A stretch of 64,000 nt of DNA, taken from assembly GCA_016708765.1 (NCBI GenBank), contig JADJFD010000002.1:496001-560000 (forward strand), in the 5' to 3' direction. Shown here piece by piece: positions 7,025 through 16,131 of this stretch (position 1 is its first letter; each line of letters opens with the position of its first letter). Origin of the DNA: Chitinophagaceae bacterium. Lineage in GTDB: Bacteria > Bacteroidota > Bacteroidia > Chitinophagales > Chitinophagaceae. Under the pieces are notes generated by a model. The model did no database searches and had not been told where the DNA came from. It was given only the letters and a program-made list of their open reading frames with translations. The position numbers were made by a program, and so were the translations under genes.

Positions 7025-9631
7025 CCTCGCAAGCACTACCACATTCTTGAACTTTTCTTTTTTGCCTTGGAGATTAAAAATCTCTGAGAATACAATATAA
7101 GTACCAACCGGCAATTTATTGCCTTTATCATCAAGACCATCCCAATTCCAATATCCTTGTAATCCTAATGTACCGTTGCGAATAAGGTTACGTATTGGTC
7201 TTCCTGCAGCATCAAAAATGGTAATGTTAGCAACAAACCCAGGCTCAGTTACCTGATACTGAACAGTAGCAATATCATCCCTTCCATCATTATCAGGCGA
7301 GAAAACTTTTGGTACAACTTCTATAGTCGCATTAACGCTGTTGATTAATTTATACTGAGAGTTCTTATACGTTGGTGTCCCGTACCCTGCTGTTGAGGCG
7401 GCACTGTGCCAGTTAGTTGGTTCTTGGGAAGAACCAACTGGATCAATTCTTTCCAATGAAACGCCGTCCTCATTATCTATTAATTTAAAATGCCAGCTCT
7501 TATCATAATTTACTTCATCAATTACATCGCCTTGCTGATTTAATAAAAGAACAAATCCTTTATCATCAGGAAAAGAAGGCAAAGAAGATTTAGTGAACAC
7601 CCAGTCTGGATTTGTAACAAGATATTCTCTGCTCAGGCTTGCGGCATCCTCTGTAAGTACAATATAATCACCAGGAAAAACCAACCAAGGTATTGTGGTT
7701 AACGAACCTATGCTGCTAATTACATTACTGCTGTTTCTATTAGCAATAAATAGTTTTGAAGCGTCAAATATTTTATTGCTTTTATTATAAAATTCTACAA
7801 AATCATAAGCATTACTTCTTGGATTAAATAAAATTTCATTAACAATCATATCCAATGCTGCTGCATCTACCGGTAAACCGACTTTGGCTTTATTGTCAGT
7901 TCCTATTGTATTGCCTTTACAATCTGTAATATTTGCAGCTGTTAATGTATAAACAGTACCAGCTTGCATTGCACCGCTTAGTGTTAGCTGTACTTCATTA
8001 AATAATGGAGCTAATGAAATGGCGGAAACAATAGTCAACCCATTACTAAAAGTATAGTTGGCAACTGTTGCTCCCTTTAAACTATCTACTGGTTCATTAA
8101 ATACAGCTACAATTGTGGTAGCATTAATTGTATATGCTCTTTTTAATTTTGGCGCAGTCTGGTCGTTATTAACTGCATCAATAGAATTTTTCTTTCCCGG
8201 TGTGCCACCAGTAGCATCGGTACTAGCTTTCCAGTTGCTACCACCGGTACACGGATTTTTTGTATCAATCATTTCTAATGACCAGCCACCATCTTTCTTT
8301 AATTCATTTTGATACCAGCTTATATCATAGGTCAATGCATGAATAACTTTTCCGGAAGCATCGCTAAGTGATAATATCTCGCCATTATTATCTAACGAAG
8401 GAAAACTTGTAACAGTAATAGTTGAACCAAGTGCTGACATAGCCGCAACAGCACTACCAGTGCAAACAATAACATAACCATTGGGTTGTAAAATAAAATT
8501 CGGCATCGTTCCGCTTGTACCTGTGGCATCACTTATTTTCCATCCTTGCAGGTTGATAGGAAATGTTGTAGTGTTCTTTAATTCAATCCATTCATAGTCT
8601 GGCAAACCTACTACAGGTGTCGGATCAGCAACCAATTCATCAATTACAATATCGTAGCGTTGGGCTGTATAGAAACTAAATGTACCTGTTCCGTTTACAA
8701 TGGCATTGTTGGATAAATCCTGTACACCATTTATCGTAATAGTATTTGATATTCCATTTGGAAAGCTATTGGTAAAAGTCAGGTGTACTAATGCATTGTT
8801 CGTTACATCTCGTACAGCAGTAGTAGGATTTCCGATTCCGTTGGTAACTGTGTAATTACTCAATGTCTGGCTTGTTGCCACACTTACTGGTTCATTAAAT
8901 AAAACATCAAGTGTATTGGGAGAAAGAGCCGTCAATGTTTGAATGGCTGGAGCTGTAACATCAGGTACATACGTTTTTACTTCAAAGTCATCAAAGAAAT
9001 GCCGTTGAAAAAAACTTGCAGTGCTTTGACGAACCCAGATACCAAAGAAAGCCGATGTTGTAAATGTTGCGTCCACCACAGATCCTTCGCTTGAGTAAGT
9101 ATTTCCAGTTCCGGTAAGGTCTCTTAATAATGTCCATTGATTCGAAGCATCACGGATCACTCTTATTTTCATTGTGTTGCTGCTACTGTTCAATGTTCCA
9201 TCCAGTCCGTCAATAATTAATGTACTGGTACCGTTTGCATTTTTTCTGTACAAAGAAATCTCATCACTGGTTCCACCTATTCGTACAAAATAACCTGTTA
9301 CAGCAGATTGTGTAATATCACTTACAGAGGCAGTAAGATAAAAATCAATATAGTTTGTTGAAGATGGATTGAAGGTAATTTGACACCAGAATTCCCATTG
9401 AGCGGTAGTTGCTAAAGTATTGGCTGTCGACAGATAAAAGTTACTGCTGGCAACGTTGTTATTACTTTGTAATTGCAAGGAAGGATTAACTATCCAGTCT
9501 GCCGTATTACCAGACCAAGCTGGGTTGGCAGAAAAATTGCCATCCGTAAAGCTATCAATAAACTGAGCGTTACCAGGTTTACTAAAAACCAAAACTGCCA
9601 ATAAAAACAATGATAGTATCTTTTTTATCAT
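7016..9631 (-). CDS. Secreted multidomain protein with lamin-tail domains
   Basis: About 871 residues. A signal peptide (MIKKILSLFLLAVLVFS, ending around GNAQ) leads to a beta-rich N-terminal region to about residue 225, an Ig/SwmB-like module (LSPNTLDVLFNEPVSV), a lamin-tail domain near 340-470 (IVIDELVADPTP then YEWIELKNTT), a second Ig-like module, a second lamin-tail domain (VNEILFNPRSNAYDFVEFYN), and a C-terminal FlgD-like/CHU_C-type domain (VFSPDNDGRDDIATVQY, later YWNWDGLDDKGNKLPVGTY). Such proteins are exported in Bacteroidota, often by the type IX system, and sit on or outside the outer membrane; the exact function is unknown. The start is the ATG at 9631; the frame opens slightly earlier at a TTG. 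Confidence 0.85.
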   Translation of the reverse strand: MIKKILSLFLLAVLVFSKPGNAQFIDSFTDGNFSANPAWSGNTADWIVNPSLQLQSNNNVASSNFYLSTANTLATTAQWEFWCQITFNPSSTNYIDFYLTASVSDITQSAVTGYFVRIGGTSDEISLYRKNANGTSTLIIDGLDGTLNSSSNTMKIRVIRDASNQWTLLRDLTGTGNTYSSEGSVVDATFTTSAFFGIWVRQSTASFFQRHFFDDFEVKTYVPDVTAPAIQTLTALSPNTLDVLFNEPVSVATSQTLSNYTVTNGIGNPTTAVRDVTNNALVHLTFTNSFPNGISNTITINGVQDLSNNAIVNGTGTFSFYTAQRYDIVIDELVADPTPVVGLPDYEWIELKNTTTFPINLQGWKISDATGTSGTMPNFILQPNGYVIVCTGSAVAAMSALGSTITVTSFPSLDNNGEILSLSDASGKVIHALTYDISWYQNELKKDGGWSLEMIDTKNPCTGGSNWKASTDATGGTPGKKNSIDAVNNDQTAPKLKRAYTINATTIVAVFNEPVDSLKGATVANYTFSNGLTIVSAISLAPLFNEVQLTLSGAMQAGTVYTLTAANITDCKGNTIGTDNKAKVGLPVDAAALDMIVNEILFNPRSNAYDFVEFYNKSNKIFDASKLFIANRNSSNVISSIGSLTTIPWLVFPGDYIVLTEDAASLSREYLVTNPDWVFTKSSLPSFPDDKGFVLLLNQQGDVIDEVNYDKSWHFKLIDNEDGVSLERIDPVGSSQEPTNWHSAASTAGYGTPTYKNSQYKLINSVNATIEVVPKVFSPDNDGRDDIATVQYQVTEPGFVANITIFDAAGRPIRNLIRNGTLGLQGYWNWDGLDDKGNKLPVGTYIVFSEIFNLQGKKEKFKNVVVLARKL

Positions 9632-9718
9632 AAGCAAATGATATAGTGCCGGTAAAAATTTCTGACAGTTAAAGTACGACTATTTCGATGGAACAAGAAC
9701 AGTTGTTTGTAAAGAGAG

Positions 9719-9750
9719 TTTGGCTGCAATTCCTTTTGTAATTATCTTCG
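9719..9750 (+). promoter_or_regulatory. Promoter of the asd leader
   Basis: TTTG at 9719-9722 and TATCTTCG at 9743-9750 are spaced by 20 bases, the usual distance of Bacteroidota -33 and -7 boxes; the second has one mismatch to TAnnTTTG. Transcription would start near 9757, only a few bases before the leader ATG. Confidence 0.5.
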
Positions 9751-9758
9751 ACCTCGTA

Positions 9759-9803
9759 ATGATGACGACGAAACATACAAAACGCAGCATTAAACATTCC
9801 TGA
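9759..9803 (+). CDS. asd leader peptide (attenuator)
   Basis: A 14-codon open frame reads MMTTKHTKRSIKHS and ends in TGA. Met, Thr, Lys and Ile, all end products of the aspartate pathway that asd serves, make up 9 of the 14 residues, including the first five. The TGA is directly followed by one arm of an antiterminator and then an intrinsic terminator. This is the layout of a classical transcription attenuator: ribosomes stalled at scarce charged tRNA would leave the antiterminator free. The composition and position are seen directly; the mechanism is inferred. Confidence 0.7.
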   Translation: MMTTKHTKRSIKHS

Positions 9804-9875
9804 GGGAGGTTTGCAACGTTATGTGTGTTATAACATAAAAAGTTCTGCAGGCCTTCCTTAACCGGAAGGCTTTTT
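9804..9875 (+). promoter_or_regulatory. asd attenuator: antiterminator and terminator
   Basis: Terminator: GCCTTCC (9851-9857), loop TTAACC, GGAAGGC (9864-9870), then T5. Competing antiterminator: GGGAGG (9804-9809) pairs with CCTTCC (9852-9857) allowing one G-U, with inner helices GCAAC/GTT-GC and TTATGT (9819-9824)/ACATAA (9833-9838). The two folds are mutually exclusive because both use the first terminator arm. Confidence 0.65.
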
Positions 9876-9880
9876 CTTTG

Positions 9881-9904
9881 CCCTCCGAAGCTTTAGCGAA
9901 GGAG
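9881..9904. repeat. Imperfect palindrome before asd
   Basis: CCTCCGAAGC and GCGAAGGAGG flank a TTTA centre. It lies between the attenuator terminator and the asd start codon. It resembles the GC-rich palindromes found elsewhere in the window, though I see no second identical copy. Confidence 0.4.
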
Positions 9905-9947
9905 GTTAAATAATAATTGATTTTTAACTCTAAAAAGAAAAAGAAAA

Positions 9948-10940
9948 ATGAAAGTCGCAGTGGTGGGTGCTACAGGATTGGTAGGCACTAAAATGTTACA
10001 AATTTTAGCAGAAAGAAATTTTCCGGTGACGGAATTGATTCCCGTCGCATCAGAAAGATCGGTAGGAACGGAAGTTATATTTAAAGAAAAAAATTATAAA
10101 GTTGTAAGTATGGCAGAAGCTATTGCTGCGAAGCCAGCAGTTGCTATTTTTTCTGCTGGAGGCAATACTTCGCTGGAATGGGCGCCTAAATTTGCGGCAG
10201 CAGGCATTAAAGTAATTGACAACAGCAGTGCCTGGAGAATGGACCCATCGAAAAAATTAGTAGTGCCGGAAGTAAACGCCGAAGCAATAACTAAAGATGA
10301 TTTTATTATAGCTAATCCCAATTGCTCTACTATACAAATGGTGGTAGCATTGCAACCCCTACATAAAGCTTATAAAATTAAAAGAGTGGTAGTAAGCACT
10401 TACCAAAGTGTAACAGGTACTGGCAAAAAGGCTGTTGATCAATTATTCAATGAAAGAAAAGAAGTGAAAGGCGAAATGGCTTATAAATATCCGATTGATT
10501 TGAATGTAATTCCGCAGATAGATGTGTTTCTTGATAATGGATATACAAAAGAAGAAATGAAAATGGTGAAAGAGACTTGTAAGATTATGCAAGATGAATC
10601 CATAAAAGTGACGGCTACAACTGTTCGCATACCTGTTGTCGGCGGTCATAGCGAAAGCTTGAATGTGGAATTTGAAAATGAATTTGACTTGGGAGAAGTA
10701 ACAGCATTGTTAGCCGGTGCACCCGGAATTATTGTACAGAACGATGATGCTGCACAAGTTTATCCAATGCCATTGTGGGCACATGAAAAAGACGAGGTGT
10801 TTGTAGGAAGGCTTCGCCGTGATGAAACGCAACCAAAAACATTAAACATGTGGGTGGTTTCTGACAACTTGCGAAAAGGTGCTGCTACCAATGCTGTGCA
10901 GATAGCGGAGTATATGCTTGCGAAAAATTTATTGGGCTAG
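9948..10940 (+). CDS. asd: Aspartate-semialdehyde dehydrogenase
   Basis: Asd reduces aspartyl phosphate to aspartate semialdehyde with NADPH, the branch point to lysine/diaminopimelate, threonine, methionine and isoleucine. The 330-residue protein has the N-terminal nucleotide fold (VAVVGATGLVGTKMLQILAE), the active-site Cys in ANPNCSTIQMV near residue 126, and the C-terminal catalytic motif with VRIPVVGGHSESLNVEF. Length and motifs are complete. It stands alone behind a leader-peptide attenuator, so it is probably controlled by the supply of aspartate-family amino acids. Confidence 0.96.
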   Translation: MKVAVVGATGLVGTKMLQILAERNFPVTELIPVASERSVGTEVIFKEKNYKVVSMAEAIAAKPAVAIFSAGGNTSLEWAPKFAAAGIKVIDNSSAWRMDPSKKLVVPEVNAEAITKDDFIIANPNCSTIQMVVALQPLHKAYKIKRVVVSTYQSVTGTGKKAVDQLFNERKEVKGEMAYKYPIDLNVIPQIDVFLDNGYTKEEMKMVKETCKIMQDESIKVTATTVRIPVVGGHSESLNVEFENEFDLGEVTALLAGAPGIIVQNDDAAQVYPMPLWAHEKDEVFVGRLRRDETQPKTLNMWVVSDNLRKGAATNAVQIAEYMLAKNLLG

Positions 10941-10979
10941 TTTAGTAAATTTGGAAATGAGATCACCACAATAAATTTT

Positions 10980-11081
10980 GAAGCAAACTCTCAGTATTTA
11001 ATATAGTGTTTTATACTGTGGGGCAAAATGATTTGTATAAAATAGTGCAACAAGTTTTTCAAGTGGTAAGAGTTTGCTTCG
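10980..11081 (+). mobile_element. Internally deleted GIY-YIG element
   Basis: GAAGCAAACTC (10980-10990) and GAGTTTGCTTCG (11070-11081) match the ends of the element at 6580-6970. Between them, GTTTTATACTGTGG is identical to the nuclease gene at its LYCGA motif. The next bases read as DLYKIVQQ, close to NLYRRVQE with one frame break. The 3' end encodes KFFKW then stop, like KFFQ then stop in the full copy. The middle of the gene, including the catalytic Glu, is gone. This is a non-coding, MITE-like derivative. Confidence 0.7.
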
Positions 11082-11111
11082 CCCTGTAAAAATTTAATAT
11101 AAATCAATATA

Positions 11112-11789
11112 TCATTCCGGGGCTCGCAAGGCTTCATTAATAAATTCAATCAGCGGTTGCAGTGCTTCAAATGCTGCAACCGTTTTCTTTACAAGGTCTT
11201 TTGAAGTTAAATCAGCATCGCTAATCTTTATCATTGCTATATAACTTTTCAACTTCAGAAATTCTGCCGCAGGATTTTCAGGATCGTAACCTTTCGGCAC
11301 ACGACTTAGCTTATACTCCGGATTACTGGAAAGTTCGCCATACACAGTTTTGAATTTTTTGGCTGCAATAATTTTTTTGAAATCAGTAAAATTATAATCA
11401 ATCTCTTGTCTTACTTTTTTTAATTCGTCAGGCATTGGCATCCAGATGCCGCCGCCGGTAAAAACTCCGCCCGGTTCCAAATGAAAATAATAGCCAGCTG
11501 AGTTCTCGGCTTTTCTTCCACCTTTATTAATGCTGGCTCCCATATTGGTTTTGTAGGGAGATTTATCTTTTGCAAAACGAACATCTCTGTTAATGCGGAA
11601 TAAACAGTCTTTTGCAAGTAAATTTTTTATTGAAGCATCTTTTTTACCATGTTGGTCTATAACTGCCTGAATGAAACTTATAAAATCAGCTTTAGCTGCT
11701 TCGTACACCTTTCTGTTTTTGTCAAACCAAGGTTTGTTATTATTCTTCTTTAAATCTTTTAGAAACTTAAACGTTGAAGTTTGCAGCAT
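11112..11789 (-). CDS. DUF2461 / TIGR02453 family protein
   Basis: The 225-residue protein begins FKFLKDLKKNNNKPWFDKNR and contains FRINRDVRFAKDKSPYKTN and a YYFHLEPGG segment, all hallmarks of the DUF2461 (TIGR02453) family. The family is widespread in Bacteroidota and its biochemical function is unknown to me. No signal peptide or membrane segment is seen, so it should be cytoplasmic. It is a single gene between two mobile-element remnants. Confidence 0.85.
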   Translation of the reverse strand: MLQTSTFKFLKDLKKNNNKPWFDKNRKVYEAAKADFISFIQAVIDQHGKKDASIKNLLAKDCLFRINRDVRFAKDKSPYKTNMGASINKGGRKAENSAGYYFHLEPGGVFTGGGIWMPMPDELKKVRQEIDYNFTDFKKIIAAKKFKTVYGELSSNPEYKLSRVPKGYDPENPAAEFLKLKSYIAMIKISDADLTSKDLVKKTVAAFEALQPLIEFINEALRAPE

Positions 11790-11849
11790 TACTTTAATTG
11801 TTTACTATGAAGATAAGTGTAAACAAAAAAAAGCAACAAATGTTTAATG

Positions 11850-12106
11850 TTATATCCTTCCCCAGTTTTCTCCGCTTTTAATACGGTACATCGTCATTTC
11901 GCTTACACCATAATTTTCTGCAAGTCTTTTGATAGTAACTTTTCGATTTTTATCAGCAAGGGTCGATTTGATCTTTTTAACCTGAGTGGCTGTTTTTTGT
12001 AACTGGCTATTCTCCCTAAGTTAGAAACTGCATAGCGATTTCGAAGTTGCCTCCATCCGGAAAACAGCAGTGGCTTCCAGGTTTCACCGGCTAATTTTTT
12101 TATCAT
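11850..12106 (-). pseudogene. Remnant of a NUMOD4-HNH homing-type endonuclease
   Basis: The N-terminal 35 residues read as a NUMOD4 motif (ETWKPLLFSGWRQLRNRY then AVSNLGRIASYK). The same stretch in another frame, running to the stop at 11850, gives a C-terminal helix-turn-helix (TIKRLAENYGVSEMTMYRIK then SGENWGRI) as found at the end of NUMOD4/HNH proteins. The two halves join directly near 12005-12012, with the HNH nuclease middle missing and the frame lost. It is therefore an internal-deletion remnant of a homing-type nuclease gene. Confidence 0.6.
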
Positions 12107-12219
12107 AGTATTTTTTTTAAGCCAGGGACAGAGTGCAAAGTATAACGCCGGTACGATAAGGTTATCTAAGCTGGTTAATGGTCCTTACTAAGATAGAATA
12201 ATTATAATCACCAACAATT

Positions 12220-14319
12220 TTATTTTTTACCGACCAGTTTAAGGAACTCAGCTTCTGATATTATTTTTACCGAATTTATCTTTTTAGCTTTCTCCAACTT
12301 GCTTCCAGCATCTTCGCCCACAATAAGGTAATTGAGTTTCGTACTGACGCCGCTCAAAATCTGTCCGCCATTTGCCTCTGCCATTGCTTCGGCATCACTT
12401 CTTTTAGTGTAGGCAATGTACCGGTAAATAAAAAGTCTGACCGTTAAGGTTGCCTTCAGCATTTTCTTCTTTCTTTTCATTATTCAATTGAAGGCCAATC
12501 TTTTCCAACTGTTCCAGCATTTCAATATTGCTATCGTTACTGAAGAAATGGTGAATGCTGCCTGCTACCTTTGGGCCAACATCTTCCAGGTTCTGTAAAT
12601 CTTCTAATGAGAAGTTTTTTAAATCAAGCAGATGACTAACCGAACGAGCCAGCGTTTTAGCTGTCGTTTCTCCTACAAAGCGAATACCCAAGGCATAGAG
12701 TAACCGATGCAATGGCTGGCTTTTCGATTTTTCGATTGCCGTCTGCAAATTATCAATTGACTTTTGACCAAAGCCTTCCATGCCTGTCATTTTACTGAAG
12801 TCGAGATTGTAAATGCCCGGAATATCTTTCAACCATCCCAATTCATAAAACTTGCGGACGTTTGCATCGCCAAAGCCACGAATGTCCATCGCATCTTTAC
12901 TTACAAAATGTATCATCCGCTCAACTACCTGTGCAGGACATTCAATATTGATACATCTCCAAACGGCTTCTTCTTCTTCTTTAAACAATTCACTTTCGCA
13001 AACTGGACATGTCTTTGGGAAATTAATTCTCTTTTCTTTTCCAGTTCTTACATCTGTTAATGATTTTACAATCTGTGGAATTACATCACCGGCTCTTTCA
13101 ATTAGAACAGCATCTCCAATGCGTAAATTTTTTTCTCGTATATATTCTTCATTGTGAATTGATATACTGCTTACTGTTACTCCACCAACTGGAACTGGTT
13201 CTAATTTGGCCACTGGTGTTACCGCCCCTGTTCTTCCAACCTGGTATTCTACATCTATTAATTTGGTAGTTGCTTGTCTTGCTTTGAATTTATAGGCAAT
13301 GGCCCATCGTGGGTGATGCGATGTCATTCCTAATGTATCCTGCAATTCAATATTATTTACCTTGATTACCATTCCATCAATCTCATATGGCAGGTTATCT
13401 CTCCCAACTTCAAAATCGGCGCAATAAGTAATTACTTCATCTATGTTTTTAAAAACTCTTTTTCTTTTTCAGGACTCCGAAAACCAAGCTCCCATAATAA
13501 TTGTAATGAAGCAGAGTGAGTAGTTAATTCAACAGGAGTATTTTCTCCTTTCAACAAAGAGAAATAACTAACATGGTACACAAATGCTTCGAGGTTTCGT
13601 TTTGCAACTTCTTTTGAATCTTTTATTCGCAACGAACCAGCAGCAGCATTCCGGGGATTGGCTAAAGGCGCATATCCATCTTCAATTAATTGCTCATTAT
13701 ATTTTGCCAAATTTTGTTTATTGATCAGCACTTCACCTCTTATCTCTATCTGCTGAATACCGTACGCAGAAAATTTTGCTGATAAAGGCAGCGAACGAAT
13801 CTGTTTAATGTTAGTTGTCACCTCATCTCCCTCTATTCCATCACCTCTTGTTGCACCTCGTACCAACAAATCATTCTCATAAATTACAGATATACTTCCT
13901 CCGTCAAATTTTGGTTCTACACAATATTCAATTGCTGAAAGGCCTGACAATTCTTTTGCTTTTCTGTCAAAGTCAATAAGATCATCACTGTTGTACGAAT
14001 TATCAAGTGAAAGCATTGGCACCAGATGATGCGCTGCCGGAAAATCTTTTGTCAATCCTTTCGCCACTCGTTGTGTCGGAGAATCAGCGGTAATTAATCC
14101 AGGATGTTCTTGCTCTATTTTTTCTAATAACTTATATAACTTATCATATTCGCCATCAGCAATAAGCGGATCGTTGAGAATATAATACCTATGTTCATGA
14201 AAACGAAGTATTTCTCGTAGAGCATCCGTTTCTTTACCAGTTACAACGCCTTGATTTTCTTTTTTAATAATTTCTTGTGTAAGCTTTTGAATGCGCTGAA
14301 CTTCTGTTTTTGAATACAT
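12220..14319 (-). CDS. ligA: NAD-dependent DNA ligase LigA (three frameshifts as sequenced)
   Basis: LigA seals nicks in DNA using NAD+ and is essential in most bacteria. The parts are all present: N-terminal Ia and adenylation domains with the active-site Lys in EPKFDGGS, the OB region, a four-Cys zinc finger (CPVCESEL and CINIECPAQ), helix-hairpin-helix repeats and a C-terminal BRCT domain (GGQILSGVSTKLNYLIVGED). The frame breaks at 13446-13455 (a T5-A5 stretch), at 12430-12434 (five-base run) and at 12402-12405 (four-base run). Adding one base at each gives a continuous protein of 700 residues. All three changes are one-base losses, which points to sequence error rather than a dead gene. 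Confidence 0.85.
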
Positions 14320-14497
14320 ACAATCTGCTGTTATGATGTAAAGTTAATATCTCCGCTTATTTATTAAACAACTAAGTAAAAACTGGAAATTCATATTGTG
14401 TTATCTTCGAAACAATTATTGAATCGCCGATTGCTTAACTACAATATAAGACTACTACAAACCTCAGTGGTGCCGCAGTAATTTAAACGTATATCCC

Positions 14498-15213
14498 ATG
14501 AGTAAAGATTTACAATTAAAAACAGCAGCAAGTGAAAAAATGCATCGTCTCGATTATTTCAACATCGCCATTTCGGTTGATTGTGTCATTTTTGGCTACG
14601 AAGGGAAAGACCTGAAAGTTTTATTAATCATATCTGATTTTAAAGAATTCCAAAATTTAAACTCTTTGTTAGGAGATCTGATAAAACCTGATGAAGATCT
14701 TGAAGCTGCCTCCTATCGGGTATTAAAAGATAGAACCGGGCTTGACGATGTTTATCTTGAGCAAGTGCAGGCTTTTGGCGGCCTTAACAGGCATCCGTCC
14801 GGAAGAGTAATTACTATCGCTTATTTTTCTTTAATTGATATTAAAAGTCATAAACTAAAACTCAGTCACAATGAGTTACATTGGCATTCGGTAAAGGAAA
14901 TAAAAAAACTGGCTTTTGACCACAAACTCATTCTTGACTCTTGTTTAAGTCGTTTAAAACAGCAGGTTATGGAAACGCCAGTTGTATTCAATCTGCTTCC
15001 TGAAAAATTTTCACTAAGAGAACTGCAGGAACTTTATCAGGCCATACTTGGTGTAGAACTCGATAGAAGAAATTTTTAAAAAAAATATCATTGAAAGATT
15101 GGTTAGAAGATATCAATGAAATGGAAACCGATGTTCCGCACAGACCGGGCAAATTATTCAGGCTGAAGTCTTCATTCAGAAAAAAATTATCATCTTTTCC
15201 GCCGGCCATTTGA
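14498..15213 (+). CDS. NrtR-like Nudix-domain transcriptional regulator (frameshifted as sequenced)
   Basis: The N-terminal 150 residues form a Nudix-fold domain (ISVDCVIFGYEGKDLKVLLI, then AFGGLNRHPSGRVITIAY) without an evident intact catalytic Nudix box. A winged-helix C-terminus follows (NLLPEKFSLRELQELYQAIL then DRRNF). The family regulates NAD or sugar metabolism genes. The frame stops at 15079 after a T5 run (15073-15077); one more T gives a 238-residue protein ending in FRKKLSSFPPAI, which restores the usual DINEMETDVPHRPGKLFRL tail. Upstream, TATCTTCG at 14402-14409 may be the -7 box. Confidence 0.75.
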
Positions 15214-15238
15214 AAAATTATTCAAAATCGAAAAATGT

Positions 15239-15266
15239 AAAAGCCGCCTTATAAGGGACGGCTTTT
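15239..15266. terminator. Terminator between convergent genes
   Basis: AAAAGCCG (15239-15246) pairs with CGGCTTTT (15259-15266), with an inner CCTT/AAGG extension. Runs of A on the left and T on the right let it work in both directions, between the regulator gene and the HD hydrolase gene. Confidence 0.7.
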
Positions 15267-15420
15267 GTTTGCCCTGACATAAGAAATAGGTGTACAGACA
15301 ATAAACATCCTGTAAAAACCAAAGGCTTTCTCACAATAGATTAAATGCAATGTTTTCTTACGCAGGAAATAAATTAGTGGCTGGAGATTCAGACCGGATA
15401 ATTATCTGAGAGTTTAAAAA

Positions 15421-16023
15421 TCAGGATACCTCTTTTTGATGATCGATAATGAATTGTATTAACTCCTCCAGTGTTACATCAATTCTTGTCAGTGCATCTG
15501 CAATATCTTCCCGGCTTACCTGCGCAGCAAATGCTTTTTCTTTTAGTCGTTTCTTTACACCTTTCACTTCCATGCCTTCATATTTTTCAGGGCGAAGCAG
15601 ACTGTAGGCATGAACTAAACCACTAAGCTCATCTATTGCATAAATCATCTTATCCATCATGTTTTCTGGCTCCACTCCAAATACTTTTGGACCATGCGAT
15701 GCAATACAATGAATAACTTCCGGATCAATATTTCTTTTTTCCAATTCTTCTACAATCACTTTACAATGTTGATCAGGAAATTTTTCCCAATCAGCATCAT
15801 GTAACAAACCAGCCAATTCCCATTTTAAAGCCTTTTGTTCATCAGCGTTTTCTTTTTTAATCGCCCATGCTTTCATATTGGCCGCTACCTGCTTCATATG
15901 CAGACGAAGTTTTTCATTCGGCACCCATTCATTTAATAAAGCATAAGCTTCATCTATTGGCATCAGATTGCCTGTATTTTTAGGATCTCCGAATGTGGTG
16001 CGATTAAGAAAACGATCTGACAT
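15421..16023 (-). CDS. HD-domain hydrolase
   Basis: The 200-residue protein carries an HD phosphohydrolase core: the paired His of LRLHMKQVA, the HD doublet in LAGLLHDADWEKFPDQH, and a later CIASHG. The family cleaves phosphate from nucleotides or other phosphorylated substrates using a metal ion; the substrate cannot be told here. Homologues often start near MPIDEAYALLNEWV (about residue 21), so the first 20 residues may be an over-extended start, although the upstream ATG sits well before a coding-like stretch. Cytoplasmic, single gene. Confidence 0.75.
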   Translation of the reverse strand: MSDRFLNRTTFGDPKNTGNLMPIDEAYALLNEWVPNEKLRLHMKQVAANMKAWAIKKENADEQKALKWELAGLLHDADWEKFPDQHCKVIVEELEKRNIDPEVIHCIASHGPKVFGVEPENMMDKMIYAIDELSGLVHAYSLLRPEKYEGMEVKGVKKRLKEKAFAAQVSREDIADALTRIDVTLEELIQFIIDHQKEVS

Positions 16024-16110
16024 AATTATATTTTATGTTATAAATATAAGAGTGAATAGCTTAATTGCCAGACTTAATGATTAAAAACCATGCTTACACT
16101 TCTTCAACCT

Positions 16111-16118
16111 AAATTTGC
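16111..16118 (+). promoter_or_regulatory. Promoter -7 element for the OB-fold gene
   Basis: TAAATTTG matches TAnnTTTG exactly and ends 13 bases before the ATG at 16132, predicting a very short 5' leader. Confidence 0.45.
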
Positions 16119-16131
16119 ATGATTGAAAATT

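Noticed and set aside
9750..9947. Riboswitch (lysine or SAM type) ahead of asd
   Set aside because: The leader is too short for a lysine riboswitch and lacks any consensus I know, whereas a short frame rich in pathway amino acids plus competing hairpins explains it.
12107..12219. Possible second nuclease-gene fragment before ligA
   Set aside because: No frame or motif can be read in this 113-base gap; it is simply non-coding.
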